DNA of 64,000 bases from Andrena cerasifolii (taxonomy: Eukaryota; Arthropoda; Insecta; Hymenoptera; Andrenidae): contig NC_135125.1 of NCBI RefSeq assembly GCF_050908995.1, positions 11,991,011 through 12,055,010 on the forward strand. The letters are read 5' to 3'. Below are positions 47,101 to 55,683 of the stretch, piece after piece; the first letter of the stretch is position 1; every line of letters starts with the position of its first letter. Under the pieces are notes generated by a model. It did no database searches. It had not been told where the DNA came from and saw nothing but the letters and a program-made list of their open reading frames with translations. The position numbers and the translations under genes were made by a program.

Positions 47101-50073
47101 CGCACAAAGCGTCGAAAAACCGAAGAATTTCGTAAAGAAAAAAGTGTATCAGAATTGTTATACGCCGCACAATGGAACCTCCGTTCTTGTAACAATAATG
47201 ATGCAGCGAAAATAGTCAGGGATATTGTAGACAATCCTACGCAAGCTAAATGCTACGTTTCAGCACTTAACACGAAAGCTATAGCCAGATTACCTGCTGA
47301 TAAAGCTCTTCCAATAATAGTAGAAGCAAAATTATCTAGGCATCAGTACAATACGATCAGAGCCTCAATGAAGGAAACCAACTGTGATCTGTATCCAAAT
47401 TATGAGACAGTTCGGGAAGCCAAAATTCGTTATTATCCACCACGTTCGCAAAAAATAATAACCGAACATAGTGCTGAAGTTAAATTACAGTCGTTGCTAG
47501 ATCACACGGTAAAGCGTATTTTAATTGTTCAGAACGAAATATTTGATAGTCTAGCCCCAGAAACTATAGCAAATATGATTTTAATTTGTAAATGGGGATG
47601 CGACGGAAGTTCAGGACAAAGTGAATACAAGCAAAAATTTAATGACAATTCAGTATCAGATTCGAGTGTATTTTTAACGTCACTTGTCCCCTTACAACTC
47701 GTGTCATTTAAAGAAAATCCTACAAAGGAAATAATTATCTGGAAGAATCCTAGACCGTCATCTTCAAGATGCTGTTTACAATGGTGGATGGCAAAGTATG
47801 TAATGCTGTGTCATTTACAAAGTCTACCCTTCGCTGTTATTTATGTGGTGCTACAGCAAAAAAAATCAACGATATTGATAGTATGCTGAAGCAAAAAGTG
47901 AAAGATTCGAATCTACAATTTGGAATATCTTCTCTACATGCGTGGATTCGCTTATTTGAATGCTTATTACATATGTCATATAAGCTTCATGTACAAAAAT
48001 GGCAAAAACGGTCTGAAGATGATAAAACAGCTGTTAAAGAGCGTAAAATGAAAATTCAAGAAGAGTTCAAGCTTAAGTTAGTCTAATTGTTGATTCCCCG
48101 AAACCCGGATACGGAAATACAAATGACGGGAATACAGCTCGTCGCTTTCTTCAAAAATCAGTTATTATCATCAGATCCAGTAATTAGTAATCTAAGAAAA
48201 CTTCCCGATAAAATATTAAAAAGTTTGTGGTCAGAAGCAGACCCTTCTGCTATGCCCTGCTGCACTGTAGCAGGGGCATGCTCTAACAAAGAAAAAAGTG
48301 TATAAATGTAAATAATAAAAAAATCTTTATCGTTCTTAATTTTTGTAAGTGCTGTTTTTCGGATAATTTAGTTCCTCATATATTAGAACGTAAAAGTGTC
48401 GAATTTTATATATTAAAAGTAAGTTTTGAGGTTTTGACCACGAAAATGGATATATTTCTTCAATTGCCATTTGTATTAAATTTGTAAAATTCAAAAATTT
48501 AATTTCTATAGTTTTGGCCATACAATCGCAGAATTTCCCCACTGTGAGTCGATGCGATACAACAACAATATTTGGAAAACCCTCGACGTCAGGGGTCTTT
48601 GACTCCTGTGGGACACGAGTGCTCAAGCACCTTCTCCTCCCTTGATAGAACTACGAGTACTTGTTGAACCATACGCGATATTATCCCCGATGATAGCGGC
48701 TCGAGAGGCTTCCAACGTGATTAGAGTAAAGTGCCGCTTTGCTCACAGCTCGGAGAATCGAATTTTCATCGTGGGAAGACCGTACTGACTACCACTTTCC
48801 CCCCCGGCTCTTTCTCGTCGGGTAAACAGGCTTCCCCAATTAAACCGCATTAACGCACTTGTGCTCGTGATTCGGGGAAAGGGAAGCTTGTTGTACATAT
48901 TGCCCGCACTATTTTCCCGTTGATTCTAACGAAGCTGCCTCTACCGATGCCTTTCGTGACTGAGGGCTACTGAAGTTCGACTTGAACGTTTGTAAACAAT
49001 CGAACGTGAAACAGGGCAAGCTATTACCAATTATTTTCGAGCCTCCGGCGGGGATCGAGTGCGCTTGGTCGGAGCAAAAACGAGCGACTACGAGAGCACG
49101 CCGAAAGATATTCACGGTCGGATCCCGGAAAAGATAATTAAGCAAATTGGCAAGTAAGCAACGGGGTGTCGCTGGAGCGATTGCACCGTGGAATGTGTTC
49201 ACACGCGCGTAGACCGCATTACTCTGACCGCACAGGACATCCTGGCGATACGGGGATCCTGATGGAAAACGTACGTGCGTTACGGTGCCCATTAGCGACG
49301 TATCGCGAAATGAAAGCAATTCCGTCAGGAATCGACAGAGGCCTTCGGTGATCTTTCATTCAAGCGAATAGACGACGCAAGTTAATTGTGCAGAAAGGAG
49401 CACGATCGGAACCTGCGGCAAACACCGCTATCCCGCAGCCCTGATAAGGCTATCAGCTCGTCACGGAATTGCCAGCAAATAGCGAACCGAATTGGACAGA
49501 GGAAAGAATCTCTGCAGCCTGGTTTCCGGACAGACTGCGGTCGAGCTTCCTTCTGTCGATATCCCAGAGATATATGCCTAACGTTCCTCTCGGTAACTTG
49601 TATAAAATAGAACGTGACATCTTTTCGGCTCAAGTCGGCTTCATTAGCGACACTATAAGTGGAAGAAACTATCGACGCATGGTTTTGTAGGAGCGATACT
49701 ATCGGCAAGGACGTTAGACGATGGTGGTAATCGAAGATGAACAGATTCGGCAATCACCTACTCGAAACTGAATACGATAAAAATAGGTACACAACGAATA
49801 CGAATCTTCCTCTATCATTGTTATTTCCTGTAGCATACCCAAGCTATAAACAGCCTCATCTTATCAACACACTTCACCTTCGATCGTCCACAGTCTTAAT
49901 TCAGTTCCCATTCTACAATACGAGTATTCTACTATTAAATGAGCATCGCAATCGAGCTGTACTATCAACGACTTGAGCTCCTCTTTCAATTACAAAGAAA
50001 CAGCAGAAACGTTCAAAAACTTACCGTGCATCTTGTAGTCGACCACGGGCCGAGACAAATCGAGGCCGTTCAT
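21200..50073 (-). CDS. ham: hamlet/PRDM3-PRDM16-family PR-domain zinc finger protein (whole gene, 8 coding exons)
   Basis: Spliced CDS on the minus strand: 50073-50025, 44556-44170, 43809-43613, 32604-32470, 31274-31148, 25196-25097, 23435-23279, 23182-21200. All junctions are GT-AG and phase-compatible; the total is 3135 nt (1044 aa plus stop). Domains: low-complexity N-terminus (1-160), PR domain (about 165-290), acidic run (307-317), six C2H2/C2HC fingers (320-485), proline-rich linker, CtBP-type PLDLRVQ (643-649), eight histidines (821-828), three C2H2 fingers (839-916), acidic tail. Finger order and motifs such as VFTDPSNLQRHIR, ATSSGLKQH and YTQFSNLCRHKRMHADCR match the MECOM/PRDM16 family as I remember it. 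Family role: a nuclear sequence-specific transcription factor; Drosophila hamlet controls neuronal fate, dendrite and olfactory lineage choices, and relatives recruit CtBP and have been reported to methylate H3K9. Family assignment is very secure; exact exon ends rest on splice motifs and phase, without cDNA. Confidence 0.95.
23279..23435 (-). CDS. ham: ham exon 7: fingers 1 (end), 2 and 3 (start)
   Basis: Residues 333-384. It completes finger 1 (His336, Cys340 or His341), carries finger 2 whole (Cys350, Cys353, His366, His371) and the cysteines of finger 3 (379, 382). Acceptor CCTTGCAG|ACTGG (23436/23435), donor AAG|GTAAGC (23279/23278). Only 96 bp of intron separate it from the last exon. 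Confidence 0.95.
23436..25096 (-). other. ham: ham intron 6 (1.7 kb)
   Basis: No repeat or exon recognised. Open frames in it lack family motifs. Confidence 0.7.
25097..25196 (-). CDS. ham: ham exon 6: acidic linker and first zinc finger
   Basis: Residues 299-332. An Asp/Glu-rich run (307-317) is followed by the first half of finger 1 (Cys320, Cys323). Acceptor GCTTGCAG|CTTCG (25197/25196), donor CT|GTAAGT (25097/25096). The codon split with exon 7 gives Leu332. Confidence 0.92.
26616..26726 (+). pseudogene. PHD-finger-like terminal exon, probably transposon-derived
   Basis: After an acceptor-like TTGATTCCAG a 36-codon frame runs to TAG. It contains CISCKMWVHSRC and YECKNC, i.e. C-x2-C-x4-H-x2-C-x10-C-x2-C, which is the second half of a PHD finger, with the conserved Trp two residues before the His. 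An AATAAA follows at 26818-26823. Several insect pogo/Tigger-type transposases carry such a tail. A sequence resembling an inverted terminal repeat (GTCAACCTACCCCACACTG) lies at about 26916-26934. No upstream coding part was recognised. Confidence 0.5.
26943..27157. mobile_element. Short TIR element (about 215 bp)
   Basis: Left arm CGACCACGGGGCTGGTTGACC (about 26949-26969); the right arm read inward is AGACCGGGGCTGGTAGGCC (about 27134-27153). TA dinucleotides flank both arms. AT-rich interior, no coding capacity. Similar to the end of the PHD-containing segment just upstream, so both may derive from one pogo/Tc1-like family. Confidence 0.5.
28938..29743. mobile_element. Long inverted-repeat element (806 bp) in ham intron 5
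   Basis: Termini GGGACATTCCATG and CATGGAATGTCCC. Arms of about 270 bp (28938-29210 and 29474-29743) are near-perfect inverted copies. ATAC flanks both ends (28934-28937, 29744-29747), consistent with a 4-bp TSD. The centre holds a second, nested palindrome: CACAAGGTTAGGAATGAA at 29209-29226 pairs with the segment around 29273-29291. No coding capacity. A 4-bp TSD would fit Sola-type elements, but the superfamily is not established. Confidence 0.85.
31148..31274 (-). CDS. ham: ham exon 5: C-terminal end of the PR domain
   Basis: Residues 257-298 plus one base. The sequence YETVRDIAVGEELLLGVREP matches the closing strand of the PR domain (family pattern Y-R-V-x-x-D-I-x-x-GEELL). Acceptor TCCGCAG|ATGG (31275/31274), donor G|GTGAGT (31148/31147). 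The dangling base joins exon 6 to make GCT (Ala299). Confidence 0.93.
32470..32604 (-). CDS. ham: ham exon 4: middle of the PR domain
   Basis: Residues 212-256, exactly 45 codons, phase 0 at both ends. It contains GWLDAS and NNWLKYVR, which correspond to the PRDM3/16 PR-domain motifs (IDAS, SWLKYIR), and ends LIGGQ. Acceptor TCTTTCAG|ATCCG (32605/32604); the donor CAG|GTATTC (32470/32469) is less consensus than its siblings. The exon sits alone between an 11-kb and a 1.2-kb intron. Confidence 0.93.
32605..43612 (-). other. ham: ham intron 3 (11 kb), no supported exons
   Basis: The largest intron splits the PR domain. Open frames here, such as the overlapping pair on opposite strands around 39.97-40.62 kb, show no domain or family motif. 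No TIR element was recognised. A (GAC)n(GAA)n run lies near 40170-40203. Long introns in developmental regulators often carry enhancers, but none is identified by sequence alone. Confidence 0.7.
32722..32733. repeat. ham: Poly-G tract (12 G)
   Basis: In ham intron 3, about 120 bp upstream of the exon 4 acceptor. Confidence 0.9.
43613..43809 (-). CDS. ham: ham exon 3: N-terminal half of the PR domain
   Basis: Residues 146-211. The conserved core reads YVRARKDIPRGARFGPFLGK and ends in RYAWE, matching the PRDM3/16 pattern (R-x-I-x-x-G-x-x-FGP ... YGWE). The donor is GAG|GTGAGT at 43613/43612, phase 0. The acceptor chosen (TTCGCAG|AGGAC, exon start 43809) is the one that keeps phase with exon 2. 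A nearby TTCAG at about 43824 would break the frame. The polypyrimidine tract is weak. Confidence 0.88.
44170..44556 (-). CDS. ham: ham exon 2: disordered N-terminal region
   Basis: Acceptor TTTCAG|GAAGC at 44557/44556, donor C|GTGAGT at 44170/44169; 387 nt, residues 17-145. It is rich in Ser, Gly, Glu, Gln, Tyr and Arg, with a charged stretch (HRPPSSREEDKSSWDYSSD) and no globular fold. Such linkers precede the PR domain in this family but are poorly conserved, so identity rests on phase and position between the start exon and the PR exon. Confidence 0.85.
46359..48546 (+). mobile_element. Degraded Transib DNA transposon (RAG1-related)
   Basis: Left end CACAGTGGGGAAATTTCGCG; the right end reads inward as CACAGTGGGGAAATTCTGCG. 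A perfect 5-bp target duplication AGTCG flanks it (46354-46358 and 48547-48551). The terminal heptamer CACAGTG equals the consensus heptamer of vertebrate V(D)J recombination signals, and 5-bp GC-rich TSDs are the Transib hallmark. It carries broken transposase sequence in plus orientation. At 2.19 kb it is shorter than a complete Transib and has lost the C-terminal catalytic part, so it is non-autonomous. It sits in ham intron 1, opposite to ham transcription. Confidence 0.93.
46862..48305 (+). pseudogene. Transib transposase remnant (frameshifted, C-terminally truncated)
   Basis: Segments in different frames: 46862-about 46985 (MTKKELELF...), a second frame to about 47760, a third from about 47770 to 48085, then a shifted tail to 48305. 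The second contains WGCDGSSGQSEYKQKF, which lines up with the first catalytic Asp region of RAG1 (SCDGMGDVSE). The third contains MVDGKV followed by CYLCGAT, resembling the RAG1 second Asp and its CTLCDAT zinc pair. A GNTNDGNTARRF segment, readable in another frame at about 48110, echoes RAG1 CDIGNAAEF. The region expected to hold the catalytic Glu is absent. At least three frameshifts and an internal deletion make it non-functional. Confidence 0.9.
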
Positions 50074-50107
50074 TTGCGTTTACGAGGAGCCCTCGGCAAC
50101 CCCGAAT
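50025..50107 (-). CDS. ham: ham exon with start codon (coding 50073-50025)
   Basis: Encodes residues 1-16 (MNGLDLSRPVVDYKMH) plus one base of codon 17. The ATG is at 50073-50071. An in-frame TAA lies three codons upstream in the same exon, which fixes this ATG as the first possible start. The donor is G|GTAAGT at 50025/50024. A pyrimidine-rich run followed by GATCAG at 50113-50108 looks like a 3' splice site, which would make this an internal exon with 34 nt of 5' UTR and put the first exon and promoter further upstream. The coding part is solid because its phase joins exon 2 exactly; the acceptor is an inference. Confidence 0.8.
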
Positions 50108-52239
50108 CTGATCGCTCCTCCAAAGGAAGAACGTAAAAAAAAATCACTGTCGGCACATGCTGTCACAAAAGTGTCACGGGTAACACGTCAACACAATCCA
50201 ACGGGCGAAAGAGTCGCGAGAAATTCCAGGTTAATCGTGTCCATGATCGATCGATCGATACGCATGATCGTTGAGACACGAGTGATAAAAGGCTGTTGGC
50301 TCACTGCTCGGTCGGCGGGGGGCAGAAGTGGATGAACTCGCAGGGGGTAGACGGCAGTGGTCGCCGTGGACGACGTGGACGTCGTGGCCGTCGAGGAGCG
50401 GGATTCGGCGGCGCGCAACCCCGAGGAGACACGATCGAAATAAGAAACGGATGACGAGAAGAGCGCTGCTCCGTGTCAGCTGGCTCTTGGCAGACTAGAG
50501 GATCCGAAATCTGTTGAGAAGAGGATGGCACGACGAGGGTTCCCGAGGGAAGCCAGGGACGATACACGGGGTGTGGCGGAGCCACTTCCATCGAGACCTC
50601 TGGTTGGCCCACGGGCGGAGCAACCCCTATCGCATTCAGATCCCCACCAGTCCACCACAGCATCCCTTGAGAGAGCGAGCGAGAGAGGGAGAACGAGAAC
50701 GAGAGAAGAGACCATGGCTCGCTGGTGGTGGAACTCGCCTGCGACTGTCTGAGCCTGAGAGACCGCCGCGAAGCAGAGTGAGAGGGGGAAACGAAGAGGA
50801 AGAATCAGAAAACTTGACTCTGATAACGGAGGAGACACGCTGCTGGCTCAACGTCAAAGATAAACGCGTTTTTCTTTCAACTAACCTTTCACTCCGCACC
50901 TATTAATGGGATATTTTATGAATTTGTCCTACATGAATTATGTCGATTAATTATAGTCTAAATGGGCTTATCAAAGCTCTATTAAAGTTTAGACTCTCTA
51001 TACCGATAGTGCCTTTAATCTTTTTACTCCGATGTGGATAAGAAATGAATATCCAGGTGTTTCTTTTAATGAGTAACCCGAGTAGTTTAAGCTTTTCTCG
51101 GAGGTACATGGTGACATGGACCTACATTTTCGATTCGCTGACAAGCAGAGGCGATATGTTAGCGTGTGAAGAATTTTTTTTCCATTGCGTGAACCCTCGA
51201 TCGAGAAATACTCCAGAGAGCACCGTAGGACCCCACGCAGAGTCAGGGTCAGTGGAACAGCTATCCAAGTCTTTATTGGACAGCCACGGTCACCTTTTTC
51301 TTCGGAAAGTAGCTGTCACGAGCCTGTCTAGATCTTTTTTACAACCACTTTTCACAATTCATTGCGGCGTGTACTGTTGACCGCCCGTCAGGTCGACTTT
51401 GAAGTCAATCGAAGGAGTAGAATTTCGGAAACCTCGTGCTGGCTCGCACTTTTTTCGCTCGCTCCTCGCGGTCTTTGAATAACGTTCTGCATAACGGGCA
51501 CGTGTAACCGAAAATGCAGAAAGGTCGTTGCCCTTCCGTTGGCTATATCTATAGAGCGCTCCTTGAAAAATCCGTTACCGTACGTCACAGATTTGATTCC
51601 TAAAGGATGTAAAAAGCGTGATGTGTCAGTTGTTCGATCAGCCCGCGTTCAAATTTCTTTGGAGCACGGAGCGCGACGATTTAAATCCCTCGCGCGGAAT
51701 GTAATACCAGTAGAGAGACGGCCGTGAAGATGAATGGCGGGCCAAAGACGTCGAAACAAATCTTCATTCCCAATGCGCCGCGGAAATCAGCGGGAAGGAA
51801 GGTCGTGGAGGCGATATGAGTGCGTTTCAGAGGCGGGAAGACATGTGTCGCGTGCAGTTATATCATTCTTTATAGCCGGCTACACCGGTACCCTTCCTTC
51901 ATTCAACGCGAACGTCGCCCGCGCAATATTTGGGCAGGGGGCTTGATTTACACCGGCATAAAAATGTCCCCCATGCCACCCTCAGATGTAGATATCACCT
52001 TCTTCGCAAACCTTCGTTCCTTGCTCGTGGAACCGCCCGTTTCTCGTACAGAGCGTCTCGTAACAAATGGCGCAATCAAAGGAAAGTGACTTCCCACGAA
52101 AAACAAATGGAACACGTAAATCAGGACTTCGTCCTTGAAAAAATTGAATTCAAAAGGTGCGAGGTATGTGTGGGCTCGAGTAAGTCTCTATTCACCACAG
52201 GACTGTATAAATCCTGTGTATGAAATTAGAATCTATTTT
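50108..52239. other. ham upstream region
   Basis: CpG-rich from 50.2 to 50.85 kb, then AT-richer. It may include untranslated ham exons or a promoter, but no distinct TATA/Inr pair was picked out. Confidence 0.4.
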
Positions 52240-52602
52240 GGTTGAAGAAAATCTAACAAGGGAAGATCCCGAACCCGAAAATTTAAAAAATTCTGAAACT
52301 TTGTGAATATGTAGGGGATTTCCTCCTGATTACAACGCAATTTTTGTTTGCTGCCCAAATTCACTCGAAGGGTGTGAAATTAACCCCCGAAGATTCGGCT
52401 ATTTTCTGATTTTGTGTTATAACTTGCGAAATTGGAAAATAACCAGATTTTCAGGGGTCAATTACACCCCCTGAGAGTGAATTTGGGCAGCAAACAAAAA
52501 TTCCGTTGTAATCAGGAGGAAATTCCCTACATATTCACAAAGTTTCAGAATTGTTTGAATTTCCGGGTTCGGGATGTTCCCTAGTAAGTCGGTTTTCTTC
52601 CC
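52240..52602. mobile_element. Palindromic MITE upstream of ham
   Basis: Inverted arms from GAAGAAAA (about 52245) and TTTTCTTC (about 52600) inward. The matching core is GGGAAGATCCCGAACCCG on the left and CGGGTTCGGGATGTTCCC on the right, then CTCCTGATTACAACG and TTTGTTTGCTGCCCAAATTC in both arms. Short centre of about 70 bp, no coding capacity. TSD not clear. Confidence 0.75.
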
Positions 52603-54960
52603 ATTCTTCTTTCGCGTGTTACCTGTAAACTATCATGACGGACGACTGTAACGAGATACATTAAGTCCAGTTTAAATCAAGCCCGCGTGTACAGCATCTA
52701 TTTTGAACATCGATTGCCCCGAAAACGAAGGCACGTGTAATTATTCACGGCACTCGTATTCCCAAGTTTGTGAAAAGCTTAAAGAGTATCCACTAGTAAA
52801 GGTGTGTATACCAAGAGGTTGGCTGTGACCAATAGAGTGGTACCTTGAAAGTTGCGTACAGGGTTTACTCCCAGCTGTGCGTGCTCTGACCGAGAACAGG
52901 GTGATCGATTCGGGAACGGAGGACGTGGAACGTGGACGTCGTCGATGACGGCGATGGCGGAGGGGTAATAAATAACGGGAGTATCAAAGGGTTATCAGAT
53001 CTAAGCAGAGGTTCTAGGTCTAGCGCAACTTCTGACACGTAGAGTGACGATGCCGTAATGTCGGTGGCAAAGTGTGCGCGCATGTGGGGTGGTGAGTCCG
53101 TGGGGTAAAAGGAGGGGGGCAGGCGCGAAGCTATTAAACTGACAGAAACACTTGCCACCCCCTCCTCTGACCCAGCCACCCCCTCGACCTCCGACTCTAT
53201 GCCATCCCTTACTCGGAAGCCCTTCGTCCCTTACTGCAACAGCGGAGTTATTAATATTTTTCACACCCCCGAAAATTGTCTCCTCTGTGCCCGCCGAGCC
53301 GAGGCAACTTTCGCTCTGTATCGGAGAAGCAATTTTACAGGCGTGTCACCGCCTGTCGCTGTCAACCGGCAACGACAAGATACACGGGGAAGTCTCGACG
53401 TAGTTATTGTTCCCCGTGATCGTTCGTGATTATCGGTGAATTACAAAATTCCTTGATGAAAATTCCATCACCGCAGCAGCACCTTTAATGGAAATACGAA
53501 ACGCTCGATGGAGGGTGCGAGCGGAACGCGCGCCTCTGCGTCGTTCAGCGACTTATTATCCGCATGTAAATCAGATAGAGGGAAATCATTGGGAGTGCCT
53601 CTCATCGGCGGAGACACTCGAGGCTACGGAAGGAACGATGACTCCTCTGGTCGGGCGAATTCGTCGACCGTTAACGGTCGGAAGTGAAAGAAGGTAGCTA
53701 ACGCGGGGAATGACTCGTCGAGGATGAAATAAGAAAGAAGTCAGGCTCCTCGATGCGATCAAACAATCGGCTGCTGCTCGAGTGGCCTTGCCAAGAGTCC
53801 GCGTAGTCGACTTCTTGATCTACCCCAAAGCGATTTGCGCGTCTCTCGACAAAGACACGGGGCGAAAGAAAGGCGGGTAGGAGGGAGGGCGGCGGGGTGG
53901 TTCTCCGCGTGGGGAAGAAGAGAGAGGAATATAATCACTCGAACGCGATATGTTAGGTGAAAAGGATCGGGAGACGTGCGTGTCCGTGAATGCCGTACCG
54001 TACCCTTAGCAACGGGGGCACGTATGTCCGTGAGTGGCCGAAATAGCGATTGGTGAATCTACGTCGGCTGGAGTCGCCTCAACGGTCGTGCCGGGAGTCT
54101 ATAATTTGTGTTCAAGTCGAGTTGGTTCTCCGCGTTGTGTACGCACACGCCTTGACTGCCTTTCGTTGCGCTGCCCTCTAATGTGCCATTGAGAGCCACG
54201 TTATGTGGCATAAGTAGTCAAGCAGAAGAAAGAAACGAAAGGAGAGGAGCGTAGAGGAGAGGAGAGGAGAGAGCGTGCCTCTCTATGAAGCTCAGGAGCA
54301 CCGCCCTCCTGCCTCGAGGAACTTGAGACGCGATTGTTGTGCGCCGCGTGCACACCGTGTACCAGAAGCATTGTCCCTCGTTAGAGGCCACCGGAAGTCA
54401 CCGGAAGACGATGAACTAACGGAAGACCCTCTACCTTAGGGCTCCTCCTGCCGACGCCCCCCTTTCTCCGCAGATTTTGCAGCTTGTCACCGAACCCCCT
54501 ACCCCCGCGGCGATATTCCTCTAGACTTAACGATTTTTAGACGCGAACGTTCGCGCATCTAGGACATCCAACGTCATTTTACACCCCCCACGGATTTCCT
54601 CTGTATCTCGCCTAACGCACGCTCTTCTATCCGAAGGAGCGTACTCAGGTGCGATTCGATGGTCACTCAGATCGCAGATTGGAACGTGATTTCGGTGCAC
54701 GATGCTTCCCGCATTAGTCGGTACGCGAGGATGTGTTTTACGTAATTGCACAGTGCCTACGAAGGCGTTCCAAGGCCCGAGATCCGGGTTAGGGGGTCAA
54801 GATCGGCGAAACCTAGCAGAAGATCCAGATGCGGACGATAGAATTGTGGCACGCGAGCGACCGGAACAGGCTCAACTAGGGAAAATCCGGTGTACAGCCA
54901 CGTTGGGCCTCCTCGTGCGCGTGCAACACCCTCGTTTCTTCGCGTCTGTGCGATCTTTCC
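52603..54960. other. Non-coding upstream DNA
   Basis: CpG-rich unique sequence with the GGAGA low-complexity run at 54.2 kb. No exon supported. Confidence 0.5.
54224..54276. repeat. Purine-rich GGAGA simple repeat
   Basis: Runs of AGGAG and GGAGA units on the plus strand. Low-complexity, non-coding. Confidence 0.75.
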
Positions 54961-54968
54961 GTGTATAG

Positions 54969-55675
54969 CAGTGATGAGCAACCCGCGGCTCGCGGGCCGC
55001 GTCTGGCCCGCCAGCCGCTGACCTGCGGCCCGCCTGAACATTGGCATATATCTTTTGAACTGTAAAAGATATCGGAATGAATTTTGCGCCAAAAATAGGA
55101 TAAAATTATCCCTTTCTAATGTTGTATAATTTTATATTTTTTTTCGTTTATTTATTTATTTTTTTTTCATTTTTGTTAACTTAATTGTGATTAAAAAATT
55201 TGAAAACTGTTTATTTGCTACTTTATTTAATGTCTTTTTAAGTGGTTTCTAACAAATTGTTTAATCGTTCGTCATCGAGTCGATTACGACGATCATTTTT
55301 TAAAATTTTCATTCTCGAGAATAGTTGCTCACACGCATACGTACTGTAAAAAGTAAATTCATCTCAAACGAAGAAATATGCAGAGGAGAAAGAGAGATTA
55401 CAAAAAGATTTCCGCTTGTGATTCAAAAACTTCTGCGAAAATCAAACAAATTTCAACAAAATCAAAAAAATAGAAAAAACACTTTCGTGGAAATGGACGC
55501 CGTAACGAAAGGGTTAAAAAAAATTTTTATTGTAAATCAACGTCGGGAATAACAAATTCAGCCCATAAATTAAAATTCTTGGATTAGTTATATTTATGTA
55601 TTTAATATTGCAGCCCGCGTAGCGTAGTAGGTTTCCACTCGCGGCCCACTTCAGACAAAACGTTGCTCACCACTG
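54969..55675 (-). mobile_element. hAT transposon remnant with GC-rich ends
   Basis: Left end CAGTGATGAGCAACCCGCGG; right end inward CAGTGGTGAGCAACGTTTTG. The flanks GTGTATAG (54961-54968) and GTGTCTAT (55676-55683) agree at six of eight positions, a decayed 8-bp TSD. The interior carries a transposase C-terminal fragment on the minus strand. Heavily deleted. Confidence 0.8.
55238..55363 (-). pseudogene. hAT transposase C-terminal (dimerisation domain) fragment
   Basis: Minus-strand frame ending in TAA at 55240-55238 and reading STYACEQLFSRMKILKNDRR, then RLDDERLNNLLE. It matches the C-terminal block of hAT transposases (pattern CE-x-x-FS-x-MK ... R-x-RL-x-DE-x-L-x-x-LL). Only about 42 codons are readable; the rest is deleted. 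It confirms that the surrounding TIR element is a hAT. Confidence 0.8.
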
Positions 55676-55683
55676 GTGTCTAT

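Larger units (their letters stand above)
44557..50024 (-). other. ham: ham intron 1 (5.5 kb)
   Basis: Lies between the start exon and exon 2. It contains the degraded Transib element at 46359-48546. The rest is unique-looking sequence with no supported exon on either strand. Confidence 0.8.

Noticed and set aside
51045..51380. 111-codon plus frame upstream of ham
   Set aside because: No family features or splice support.
55325..55552. 75-codon plus-strand frame in the hAT remnant
   Set aside because: Lys/Asn-rich shadow; the conserved hAT signal is on the opposite strand.
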